Source: an uncultured Bacteroidales bacterium (GTDB taxonomy: Bacteria; Bacteroidota; Bacteroidia; Bacteroidales; UBA932). Taken from it: a stretch of DNA of 12,720 nt. The stretch is from positions 1 to 12,720 of the forward strand of contig URCV01000046.1 in the NCBI GenBank assembly GCA_900546445.1, read 5' to 3'. Positions 6,425-12,720 of this stretch are shown piece by piece. Below the pieces are notes generated by a model that saw nothing but the letters and a program-made list of their open reading frames with translations, searched no databases and was not told the origin of the DNA. The translations under genes and the position numbers were made by a program. Position 1 is the stretch's first letter. Every line of letters starts with the position of its first letter.

Positions 6425-7095
6425 AAAGAGTTATTTCCATTTTAGCTTTAGGAGTATTGATTTTCGCATCGTGCGCAGGTGGAGGCAAGTCCAAGAAACA
6501 GTCCGTGGACACGAAGGCGGTAGTGGATTCCGCTGCGATAGTTGCGAAGGAACAAAAAATCGCAGACAAGATAGCCGCTCTTCCTCAGGAGCCGGAATTC
6601 GATATCATAACCACGATGGGTACCATAAGGGTAAAATTGTATTCGAACACCCCGAAACATCGTAAGAATTTCGCCAAGCTCGCCTTTGAGGGCTTTTACG
6701 ACGGAACTCTTTTCCACAGGGTCATAAACGGGTTTATGATTCAGGCAGGAGACCCTTTGTCGAAAGACCCCGAAAAGATGGATATGTGGGGAACCGGTGG
6801 TCCGGACTATACCATCCCTGCCGAGATAATGCCTGAAAACAAACACCTTAAGGGTGCGCTTGCCTCTGCTCGAAGGGGAGACCGCGCGAATCCTCTTCGC
6901 GAATCCAGCGGCTCGCAGTTCTATATCGTGCAGGATGCCCGGACTTGCGCCCAGCTCGATGGCCAATACACCGTCTTCGGACAGACCGTGGAAGGGTTCG
7001 ACGTCATCGACAAGATAGCTTCCGTAGCTACCGATTATAGGGACCGTCCGGAAGTTCCGGTTAAGATAGTAACTGTAAAATTAGTTCAAGAGTGA
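6421..7095 (+). CDS. Lipoprotein peptidyl-prolyl cis-trans isomerase, cyclophilin type
   Basis: Speeds the cis-trans change at proline bonds, helping proteins fold in the cell envelope. I place the start at the ATG at 6421, giving 224 residues, because it yields a clean lipoprotein signal (MKRVISILALGVLIFASC, Cys18 lipidated) and overlaps the flippase stop as ATGA; a longer in-frame reading from 6340 would run through flippase sequence and hide the signal. Residues 19-58 are a Lys, Ala and Gln-rich linker. The cyclophilin domain covers about 59-222: GTLFHRVINGFMIQAGD (95-111) with catalytic Arg100, SGSQFYI (163-169), and LDGQYTVFG (179-187). All the usual active-site signatures are present. 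The last bases overlap the GTG start of the ligase gene. Confidence 0.94.
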   Translation: MKRVISILALGVLIFASCAGGGKSKKQSVDTKAVVDSAAIVAKEQKIADKIAALPQEPEFDIITTMGTIRVKLYSNTPKHRKNFAKLAFEGFYDGTLFHRVINGFMIQAGDPLSKDPEKMDMWGTGGPDYTIPAEIMPENKHLKGALASARRGDRANPLRESSGSQFYIVQDARTCAQLDGQYTVFGQTVEGFDVIDKIASVATDYRDRPEVPVKIVTVKLVQE

Positions 7096-8051
7096 AATAC
7101 CTGACACTAGATTCTACAGATCCGTGTTATAATATGGCCTTTGAGTCCTGGTGCCTAAAGAATCTGCCGGGCGCAGAGGCCTATTTTTATCTATGGCGCA
7201 ATTCCCCATCAGTCATAATCGGAGAGAATCAGAACGCCTATAACGAAGTGAACCTCGAGTTCCTGTCGCAGTCGGGCGTGAAATTGGCCAGAAGGACCAC
7301 GGGAGGCGGGGCGGTCTACCACGACCTTAATAATGTGAATTATTCCTTCATAGGCGAGGATGTTAGCGCGGAACTTATGGCCGAGGCGCTCCGCTCATTG
7401 GGAGTGCCTGCGGAGCTGACCGGACGAAACGACATCTTCGTAGAAGGGAAAAAGGTTTCAGGCTATGCTCGAAGGCTGGAAGGCGGGCGTGCGCTCGTGC
7501 ACGGAACATTGCTCTACGATGTAGATTTGACGGTGTTGCAGAAGGCTTTGGATACGCCCGTGAGCAAGATGACCAGGAAGGGCGTAAAGTCCGTTAAAAG
7601 CGCCGTGGCTAACCTTAAGGACTATCTGCCGCAGTGCCCTGACGTGTTGTCGTTCAAGGATGCGGTTCTCGGCTGCTTCGACGTCGAGCCGTACGCACTT
7701 TCCGAGGCGCAATTGGCAGGTATCCAGGCGCTTTGCGATGGCCAGTTCGCCACCCACGAGTGGATTTATGGCCGAAGTCCCGAATCGAGCTTCGCTAACC
7801 GGGCGGCCTTTGCTTGCGGCACGGTAGAGGCCGATTTCGTGGTAGATAAGGGTGTGCTGCGCTCCGTTAGGTTCACCGGCGATTTTCTGGGCTGGAAGAG
7901 CGCGGGCGAATTGGCAGAAAAGATAGAGGGACTTCCTTATAAAAGGGAAATAATCCTGGATGCGCTGAAAAAAGAACACATCGAGGATTATTTCGATAAT
8001 CTTACTGCGGAAGGACTCGCGCGTCTGCTATTTGAAGGCGACTTCCTTTAG
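7092..8051 (+). CDS. lplA: Lipoate-protein ligase A
   Basis: Activates free lipoate with ATP to lipoyl-AMP and attaches it to a lysine of lipoyl domains (2-oxoacid dehydrogenase E2 subunits, glycine-cleavage H protein) in the cytosol. Motifs follow the E. coli enzyme: RRTTGGGAVYHD (67-78), the GRND stretch (111-114), KKVSG (120-124) with Lys121 the likely lipoyl-AMP contact, HGTLL (137-141), and KGVKSVKSAVANLKDYLP (163-180). The C-terminal part, about 200-319, is the accessory domain needed for the activation step. The start is GTG at 7092, overlapping the TGA of the isomerase gene (GTGA), so translation is coupled. Its last 24 bp are antisense to the end of the dihydrolipoyl dehydrogenase gene. 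Confidence 0.95.
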   Translation: MKYLTLDSTDPCYNMAFESWCLKNLPGAEAYFYLWRNSPSVIIGENQNAYNEVNLEFLSQSGVKLARRTTGGGAVYHDLNNVNYSFIGEDVSAELMAEALRSLGVPAELTGRNDIFVEGKKVSGYARRLEGGRALVHGTLLYDVDLTVLQKALDTPVSKMTRKGVKSVKSAVANLKDYLPQCPDVLSFKDAVLGCFDVEPYALSEAQLAGIQALCDGQFATHEWIYGRSPESSFANRAAFACGTVEADFVVDKGVLRSVRFTGDFLGWKSAGELAEKIEGLPYKREIILDALKKEHIEDYFDNLTAEGLARLLFEGDFL

Positions 8052-9347
8052 AATTTCCGACACGCTCGGGTGAGGGAAAATGACCTTCCGGATATCCTCA
8101 AGGGTCATTCCGTTTTCTATGGCGACACAGCAGGCGCTTATGATTTCGCTGGCCGGTCCGCCCAGAATCTGCACGCCCAGAACCCTTCTCGATTCGCGCT
8201 CGAACACTATCTTACATAGTCCATTTTCTCTTTCCGTCTCGGCCACGAATCGCCCCGAATAGGTGAGAGGCAGTGAGTTGCATTCGTAGTCCAGTCCCTG
8301 TGATGCGGCCAATCTCTCCGTCAGTCCCGCTGCGGCTATCTCCGGCTTCGTGTATACCACGCTCGGCACGGCGATGTATCTCATACTGTCAGCTATGCCC
8401 AAAATGTCATTTACGGCCACTTCGCCCTCCCTGCTGGCACAGTGCGCGAGCATATATTGGCCCGTGATGTCACCTGCTGCATAGATGCCGTCTACCGCAG
8501 TGCGCATATGGTCGTCGGTGCATATCCGGCCCCTCTCGTCCGCTTTCAGCCCCACTTTTTCTATGCCAATCCCTTCGACATTAGGCCTGCGCCCGATGCA
8601 GAGCAGAATCTTTTCCGCCTGCAGGGTTGCCTCCTTGCCCGCCTCGTCGCCTGACAGATAGAACTTTACGCCCTTCGCCTCGTAGGTCTTCCTGAGGGCC
8701 GATGCCAATTCCGCATCGAAGGTGCCCAACACCTCGTTCATAGTCTCGAAGATGGTGACGCTGCTGCCTAATGAATTGAATAGGCTCGCGAATTCCATTC
8801 CTATCACGCCTCCGCCCACTATGGCGACACTGCTCGGGATTTCGCTCAATTCCAGCGCTTCCCTGCTGGTAATCATCTTGTCCTTAACGTCTTCGAGCCA
8901 CTCTATCTTCGGCTCGAAAGTGTGGCTTCCGGTGCAGAGAAGGATGTTCTTTGCCTGATAGTCGACTCCTGCGGCGGTAATGGTGAAGTCACCTTTAGCG
9001 CCTCCCTTGATTTCGGCATTCTCCTTTATTACTTCCACTTCGTAGTTACGCATAGAGACCTTTATGGCGCCCACGAGTTTCTTGATGACCTTTTCCTTTC
9101 TGGCTAACAATTTGTCATATTCCACGGAAGCGCCGTCGATTTTTACGCCGAATTTGTCAGCCGAGCGGGCAGAATCCAGCAATTTGGCACTATGAAGTAG
9201 AGTTTTGGTGGGGATGCATCCTTCGTTAAGGCACACGCCGCCTAATTCTTTTTTCTCGAAGAGAATGACTGAAAGTCCATTAGCAGCTGCCCTTTGCGCG
9301 GCGGTATAACCGGCCGGGCCACCTCCAAGTATAGCAATGTCGTACAT
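8028..9347 (-). CDS. lpdA: Dihydrolipoyl dehydrogenase (E3)
   Basis: FAD enzyme that reoxidises dihydrolipoyl groups with NAD+ in pyruvate, 2-oxoglutarate or branched-chain dehydrogenase complexes and in glycine cleavage. Visible in order: FAD-binding GGGPAG (8-13), redox disulfide GGVCLNEGCIPTK (36-48, Cys39 and Cys44), NAD-binding VGGGVIGMEF (177-186), second FAD motif AAGDIT (290-295), interface strand VVYTKPEIAAAGLTE (330-344), and the catalytic pair in HPSVSE (His426, Glu431). All catalytic residues are present. At 439 residues it is a little shorter than the common 460-475. The HPSVSE ending supports the lipoamide enzyme rather than mercuric or glutathione reductases. No subunit genes of a dehydrogenase complex lie in the window, so it may serve several complexes. 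It converges on and overlaps lplA, which is functionally linked. Confidence 0.94.
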   Translation of the reverse strand: MYDIAILGGGPAGYTAAQRAAANGLSVILFEKKELGGVCLNEGCIPTKTLLHSAKLLDSARSADKFGVKIDGASVEYDKLLARKEKVIKKLVGAIKVSMRNYEVEVIKENAEIKGGAKGDFTITAAGVDYQAKNILLCTGSHTFEPKIEWLEDVKDKMITSREALELSEIPSSVAIVGGGVIGMEFASLFNSLGSSVTIFETMNEVLGTFDAELASALRKTYEAKGVKFYLSGDEAGKEATLQAEKILLCIGRRPNVEGIGIEKVGLKADERGRICTDDHMRTAVDGIYAAGDITGQYMLAHCASREGEVAVNDILGIADSMRYIAVPSVVYTKPEIAAAGLTERLAASQGLDYECNSLPLTYSGRFVAETERENGLCKIVFERESRRVLGVQILGGPASEIISACCVAIENGMTLEDIRKVIFPHPSVSEILKEVAFK

Positions 9348-9444
9348 AAGGCGAATTTTTTAGTTTGTCTTATTTTTTGTGGCACGGGTATTGTAATATA
9401 AAACTACGAATAGTTTTTTCATAGGTTAAATTTTAGGTTAGAAG

Positions 9445-9477
9445 GAAAGGGCAGCGTCGTGAAGATGCGGCCCTTTC
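9445..9477 (-). terminator. Hairpin after the hexosaminidase gene, probable terminator
   Basis: GAAAGGGC (9445-9452) and GCCCTTTC (9470-9477) are perfectly complementary, and the stem continues inside as GCGTC/GATGC with one mismatch and one G-T wobble, leaving a 5-nt loop. On the minus strand it begins 9 nt after the stop of the hexosaminidase gene (9487). The tail after it on the minus strand is only T/C-rich (CTTCTAACC), without a clean T run, so strength is uncertain. The rest of the gap before lpdA (9348-9444) is A/T-rich and should hold the lpdA promoter, but no convincing box was found. Confidence 0.65.
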
Positions 9478-9486
9478 TGATTATAG

Positions 9487-11127
9487 CTATTCCTGCGTAA
9501 CTGCAGGCTTGTTTCTGAAGTTGAAATTCTTCGCTCTGAGCATATCGAATCCCCAAGTGCGAACTCTGTCTGAGAATCTTTCGAAATTCTTGTTGCCCAT
9601 TTCGCTCCACTGAACCTCACTGAGAGAGAAGAGTCGAGGCATAATCATATACTCGAGCTGCTCGTTCGTAGGGATGTACTCCGTCCATACATTGGCCTGT
9701 GCACCGAGGATGTGTGACGCAGCTTCCTTCGAAAGTCCTTCGGTAGGGTTGAAGGAGTAGACTTTTTCGAAGGTCAAATCGCCCCAGAATGCGCAGATAG
9801 GCTCGTCGCTCTCCTGTTTGCGAGGGTCTTGGCAGTAGTCGAAGTAGCAATAGTCCGTAGGAGTCATTATGACGTCGAATCCCCTGTTCGAAGCCTCGAT
9901 TCCGCCCTTCGTGCCTCTCCACGACATCACGGTAGCGCCTGCATCCAAATCACCTTCCAGAATCTCGTCCCAGCCTATGAGCTTCTTGCCCTTTGTCTCG
10001 AGGAATTTCTGCATACGCGAGGTTACATAGCTCTGAAGTCTTTGCTCAGCAGTGGCGTGCTCGTCGCTCTTTAGGCCAAGCTCGTGGATCCTAGCCTGAC
10101 AGTCAGGACATTTTTTCCAATTATCCTTCGGGCATTCGTCGCCTCCGATGTGGAAGTATTCGCCAGGGAAGATTTCGCAGAGTTCGCCCAATACGTCCTC
10201 GAGGAACTCGAAGGTCGCCTCTTTGCCAGGGCATAGTACGTCAGGAGAGACGCCCCATTTGGTCCAGACCTCGTAAGGGCCGCCGAAGCATCCGAGTTCC
10301 GGATAAGATGCCAATGCTGCCACCATATGTCCCGGAAGGTCTACCTCAGGGATGACGGTGATGCCCAGTTTGTCGGCATAGGCTACGATGTCCCTCATCT
10401 CGTCTTGTGTGTAGAAGCCGCCATAACGGATATTATCGGACGGACCGCTATAGTATCCTACCATAGTTCCGCTTCTGTATGCTCCTATCTCGGTGAGGCG
10501 AGGATATTTCTTTATCTCGGCACGCCAGCCTTGGTCCTCGGTAAGGTGCCAGTGGAAGCGGTTGAGCTTGAGGGTAGCCATCACGTCGAGCACTTTCTTT
10601 ATCTCGTCGGTGCTGAAGAAATGCCTTCCGCAATCCAAGTGCATGCCTCTATAGGCAAAGCGAGGCTTGTCCTTTATCTCGCAGCAAGGGAGCTCCCATT
10701 TGAGGTCTTCTGCGGCGTCGTGGCCGTAGATGGCTACCGGAAGCATCTGCTTGAGCGACTGAATCGCATACAGGAATCCGTTATCTGAAGAAGCGCGGAT
10801 TACGGCTGCCTTTTTCGTGATGTTGATGGTGTAGGCTTCGTCTACGAGCACTGGGTCTACGCAGAATACTATGCCTTTCACCTCTCCTTTGCGAACGTTT
10901 TCGGAGAGTCCGCTAGGCTTCGATACGGGGTAGATTTGTCCCGCACAGAGAGTAAGCTGGCTGGAGAATTCGGCTACGGCCTGGAGAGCCTTGTCGCCCA
11001 TTTGAGAATCGCAACTGATAGGAGAGCCTTTCAGTTTGAATACGCCCTTGTCCTCCTTAACGCTCAGAGGAGCCGGGATGATGTTGATTACGCTGGCAAG
11101 CAGCAGGGAAATTAGTGTAAGTTTCAT
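9487..11127 (-). CDS. Secreted GH20 beta-N-acetylhexosaminidase
   Basis: Removes terminal beta-linked N-acetylglucosamine or N-acetylgalactosamine from glycans; GH20 enzymes use substrate-assisted catalysis. The 546-residue protein starts with a signal-like stretch (MKLTLISLLLASVINI) and no lipobox cysteine, so it is probably periplasmic. Residues about 15-150 are the small N-terminal GH20b domain; the barrel starts near YRGMHLDCGRHF (159-170). Key parts are HWHLTEDQGWR (192-202), PEVDLPGH (260-267), and FHIGGDECPKDNW (325-337) with the catalytic Asp330-Glu331 pair, followed by Trp387, Trp403, and GAQANVWTEY (475-484). No extra carbohydrate-binding or C-terminal chitobiase domain follows, so it is a compact form. 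Substrate could be host glycans, chitin fragments or peptidoglycan pieces. It starts 22 nt after the chromate-transporter pair on the same strand. Confidence 0.94.
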   Translation of the reverse strand: MKLTLISLLLASVINIIPAPLSVKEDKGVFKLKGSPISCDSQMGDKALQAVAEFSSQLTLCAGQIYPVSKPSGLSENVRKGEVKGIVFCVDPVLVDEAYTINITKKAAVIRASSDNGFLYAIQSLKQMLPVAIYGHDAAEDLKWELPCCEIKDKPRFAYRGMHLDCGRHFFSTDEIKKVLDVMATLKLNRFHWHLTEDQGWRAEIKKYPRLTEIGAYRSGTMVGYYSGPSDNIRYGGFYTQDEMRDIVAYADKLGITVIPEVDLPGHMVAALASYPELGCFGGPYEVWTKWGVSPDVLCPGKEATFEFLEDVLGELCEIFPGEYFHIGGDECPKDNWKKCPDCQARIHELGLKSDEHATAEQRLQSYVTSRMQKFLETKGKKLIGWDEILEGDLDAGATVMSWRGTKGGIEASNRGFDVIMTPTDYCYFDYCQDPRKQESDEPICAFWGDLTFEKVYSFNPTEGLSKEAASHILGAQANVWTEYIPTNEQLEYMIMPRLFSLSEVQWSEMGNKNFERFSDRVRTWGFDMLRAKNFNFRNKPAVTQE

Positions 11128-11149
11128 ATGAATTATTAATGTTATTGTT

Positions 11150-11746
11150 TCAATATAACAGCACTCCGAGCACTCCGGAGACTATGATGACGACGATTGG
11201 ATTGGCCTTAAAAAAGTAGGTCGAGACGAAGGCGGCCACGAATAGTGCCCAGCTCTTCCAGTCAGGGAAGTTCTCGGCGATTATCTCGATGTGCGGTGTC
11301 ATTCCGGCCCAATCCACCCTGAAGGTCAATATTATGCATGCGGCGAGAATCAGTCCGGCCACGGCCGGTTTCAGCACGCCCATTACCCCGATGAAGCGCG
11401 GATCGTGCTGAAATTTGTCAAAAAGCCTCATCAAAAGGAAGAAGATCAAGAACGAAGGCAGGACTATCGCGAAGGTGGCCGTGGCGCTGCCGATGATGCC
11501 GGCGAGGTTCCCGAAGCCCGCGTCGTGCATTACCTGATAGCCCACGTAGGTGGCGCAGTTTATGCCAATTGGCCCGGGAGTCGTCTGTGAGATGGCGGTT
11601 ATGTCAGTGAAGGCCGTTTCGGTGAGCCATCCGCGCACGCTCACGACTTGGTTCTGGATAAGCGAAATCATAGCTCCTCCGCCACCGAAGTTGAATAGCC
11701 CGATGATGAAGAAGGTGTAGAAAAGCTGCAGGAGAAGCGTCAACAT
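11150..11746 (-). CDS. Chromate transporter family protein, second half-size subunit
   Basis: Half-size CHR-family membrane protein of 198 residues. Known pairs of such short proteins act together, and characterised ones export chromate; many others are annotated by homology only. Seen here are FNFGGGGAMISLI (18-30), the AISQTTPGPIGINCATYVGY segment (51-70) and LPSFLIFF (96-103), with five or six hydrophobic segments. It starts inside the end of the previous gene: its ATG (11746-11744) overlaps the last codons and stop of that gene by 7 nt, so translation is coupled and the two products are expected at matched levels. The hexosaminidase gene starts 22 nt downstream. Confidence 0.9.
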   Translation of the reverse strand: MLTLLLQLFYTFFIIGLFNFGGGGAMISLIQNQVVSVRGWLTETAFTDITAISQTTPGPIGINCATYVGYQVMHDAGFGNLAGIIGSATATFAIVLPSFLIFFLLMRLFDKFQHDPRFIGVMGVLKPAVAGLILAACIILTFRVDWAGMTPHIEIIAENFPDWKSWALFVAAFVSTYFFKANPIVVIIVSGVLGVLLY

Positions 11747-12291
11747 TTGTCCTTATGACGGCGCTCCTTTTCCACCATTATAATAGTAGAGATGCTTATG
11801 ACGCATATCAGAATCCAGATTGCGGATACTTTCAGGAAGGCCACCAGAAAGGCCGTGCCGAACATCAGAAGCCAAGTCCACCATTTCTTGTTCCCCTTTT
11901 TCGCCATATTTACGGCCGGAATGAGAATCAGTGCCACCGCCACCGGACGGACGCCCTGAAATATGCGCTGAATGATAAGGTTGTCCTTAAAGGACGTAAA
12001 TGCCATCGCTATGGCGAGTATTATAATAAAGGAAGGGAGGACCGCTCCGACAGTGGCTGCGATGCTGCCTTTCAGCCCGCGAATCTTGTACCCTGAGAAT
12101 ATGGCCATATTCACTGCCAATAGGCCCGGCGCGCTTTGGGCCAACACGACTACGTCGTCGATTTCTTCCGGATTTACCCAGTTCCTTCTTTTGAGCTCGT
12201 CTTCTATTATGGGGATCATCGCGTAGCCGCCACCGATGGTGAAGGTGCCGATTTTTGCGAATACTCCGAATATTTTCCATAAAGAAATCAT
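11740..12291 (-). CDS. Chromate transporter family protein, first half-size subunit
   Basis: Half-size CHR-family membrane protein of 183 residues and the first gene of the minus-strand operon. It has the paired family signatures TFTIGGGYAMIPIIEDEL (16-33), LAQSAPGLLAVNMAIFSGYK (50-69) and LPSFIIIL (85-92), then hydrophobic segments and a short Lys/Arg-rich cytosolic tail (KERRHKDKC). Together with the following gene it matches a full CHR protein split in two, the arrangement where the two halves are thought to insert in opposite orientations. Chromate is the family substrate by homology; nothing in the window tests it. The start fits the family N-terminus and follows a -7 box by 6 nt. Confidence 0.9.
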   Translation of the reverse strand: MISLWKIFGVFAKIGTFTIGGGYAMIPIIEDELKRRNWVNPEEIDDVVVLAQSAPGLLAVNMAIFSGYKIRGLKGSIAATVGAVLPSFIIILAIAMAFTSFKDNLIIQRIFQGVRPVAVALILIPAVNMAKKGNKKWWTWLLMFGTAFLVAFLKVSAIWILICVISISTIIMVEKERRHKDKC

Positions 12292-12297
12292 AATCTA

Positions 12298-12305
12298 CAA
12301 ATTTA
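12298..12305 (-). promoter_or_regulatory. Putative -7 box of the CHR/hexosaminidase operon
   Basis: On the minus strand TAAATTTG (12305 down to 12298) fully matches TAnnTTTG. Only 6 nt (TAGATT) separate it from the ATG at 12291, so transcripts would have a leader of a few bases at most. No clear TTTG is seen at the -33 position. It faces away from the rRNA promoter about 160 bp to the right. Confidence 0.5.
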
Positions 12306-12397
12306 CGAGAAAAAATGGTCTTAACCATAATTTTATCCGGCAATATGCTTATTTGGATTTAATATGTTCATTGTTAAGTTGTTAGGTGTTTTTGGGG

Positions 12398-12419
12398 CGG
12401 TCGGTGTTTAGCCCGGCCG
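12398..12419. other. GC-rich hairpin between the CHR operon and the rRNA promoter
   Basis: CGGTCGG (12398-12404) pairs with CCGGCCG (12413-12419), seven pairs including one G-T, with an 8-nt loop. No T run follows on either strand, so it does not look like an intrinsic terminator. It lies in a gene-free stretch (12292-12647). That stretch otherwise holds the CHR -7 box, this hairpin, an A/T-rich tract, the rRNA promoter and the rRNA leader. I see no small gene in it. Confidence 0.4.
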
Positions 12420-12420
12420 A

Positions 12421-12491
12421 AAAATAAAATCAAAAAAAAGTGAAAATTTTTTCGAAAAAGTTTGCAGAATCAAAATAAATATCTACCTTTG
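12421..12491 (+). promoter_or_regulatory. 16S rRNA operon promoter with A/T-rich upstream tract
   Basis: TTTG at 12461-12464 and TACCTTTG at 12484-12491 are separated by exactly 19 bp, a full match to the Bacteroidetes promoter pattern. The 40 bp before it (12421-12460) is almost all A and T in runs (A8 and T6 among them), as in an UP element that binds the RNA polymerase alpha subunit. Transcription should start near 12495-12497, giving a leader of about 150 nt. Both spacing and downstream sequence match the rplM promoter. Confidence 0.85.
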
Positions 12492-12495
12492 CAAT

Positions 12496-12647
12496 CCCTT
12501 TCGCGCTGAGCGAAAAAGTTCTTTGAAAATATTGGAAAGATAAGTACAAGCAAGTACCGAGAGAATTCAAGAAAATTTAATCGAGAGCGTTAATTTCTTA
12601 AAGAAGTTAGAGCGTCAGGAGCAAGCTAAGAGAAATAAAAAAGATAT
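12496..12647 (+). other. rRNA leader with boxA-like sequence and short hairpins
   Basis: The transcribed leader of the rRNA operon. A hairpin, TTTCGCgctgaGCGAAA (12499-12515), lies at its very start. GTTCTTTGAAAA at 12518-12529 resembles the boxA antitermination signal (E. coli form TGCTCTTTAACA) and sits where such signals are expected. Further down are a direct repeat AAGTAC (12542-12547 and 12552-12557) and an 8-bp hairpin TAATTTCT/AGAAGTTA (12591-12609) flanked by direct repeats AGAGCGT (12584-12590 and 12609-12615). The left strand of the 16S processing stem should also be here, but its partner lies outside the window. Confidence 0.6.
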
Positions 12648-12720
12648 ACAAAGAAGAGTTTGATCCTGGCTCAGGATGAACGCTAGCGGCAGGCTTAACA
12701 CATGCAAGTCGAGGGGCAGC
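12648..12720 (+). rRNA. rrs: 16S ribosomal RNA, 5' end only (cut by the window edge)
   Basis: AGAGTTTGATCCTGGCTCAG, the standard bacterial 16S 5' primer site, is at 12655-12674, followed by GATGAACGCTAGCGGCAGGC and ACACATGCAAGTCGAG, the form typical of Bacteroidales. The mature 5' end is placed near 12648 by alignment to E. coli, where five bases come before GAAGAGTTTGATC; it may be off by a few bases. Only 73 bases are present, too few to name a genus. The gene reads rightward out of the window. Confidence 0.97.

Noticed and set aside
12381..12394. TGTTTTTG as a second rRNA promoter
   Set aside because: The A of the box is missing and no TTTG lies at the needed distance; the promoter at 12461-12491 is complete.
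1..12720. Mobile elements, CRISPR array, toxin-antitoxin, defence or phage genes
   Set aside because: No transposase, integrase, regularly spaced repeat or small paired genes were found; every sizeable gene belongs to a housekeeping or common accessory family except the lipoprotein at 165-620.

Overview
The window is about 12.7 kb of ordinary chromosomal DNA from a member of the Bacteroidota, most likely order Bacteroidales. Three things point there. The first bases of a 16S rRNA gene at the right edge carry the AGAGTTTGATCCTGGCTCAG start followed by the GATGAACGCTAGCGGCAGGC type of sequence. The promoters fit the Bacteroidetes pattern TTTG-N19-TAnnTTTG. Start codons are preceded by A-rich stretches rather than clear Shine-Dalgarno sequences. 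Genus cannot be given from 73 bases of 16S.

Left part, plus strand: a perfect 15-bp inverted repeat and a small unrecognised lipoprotein (165-620) come first. A translation and nucleotide block follows: pyrH-frr (UMP kinase, ribosome recycling factor), then rplM-rpsI-rpsB-tsf (L13, S9, S2, EF-Ts), closed by a strong intrinsic terminator at 4925-4955. The rplM group has its own promoter, and a terminator-like hairpin lies across its -7 box and predicted start. A 145-nt gap between rpsI and rpsB can fold into a row of short hairpins.

Middle, plus strand: a tightly overlapping operon of a Wzx/MATE-type flippase, a lipoprotein cyclophilin (peptidyl-prolyl isomerase) and a lipoate-protein ligase (4985-8051). 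It runs head-on into a minus-strand dihydrolipoyl dehydrogenase, and the two coding regions overlap by 24 bp at their 3' ends. Ligase and dehydrogenase both serve lipoate-dependent 2-oxoacid dehydrogenase or glycine-cleavage complexes.

Right part, minus strand: two half-size chromate-transporter (CHR) proteins whose genes overlap, then 22 nt later a secreted GH20 beta-N-acetylhexosaminidase, all reading the same way and ending at a hairpin near 9445-9477. Finally an rRNA promoter with an A/T-rich upstream tract, a roughly 150-nt leader and the 5' end of a 16S gene read rightward off the window.

No mobile element, CRISPR array, tRNA, phage gene or defence system was seen. The most interesting signals are regulatory: promoters placed directly against start codons (probable leaderless mRNAs), a discriminator shared by the rRNA and rplM promoters, and the structured elements before rplM and rpsB. 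I see no evidence for a new multi-gene system here.
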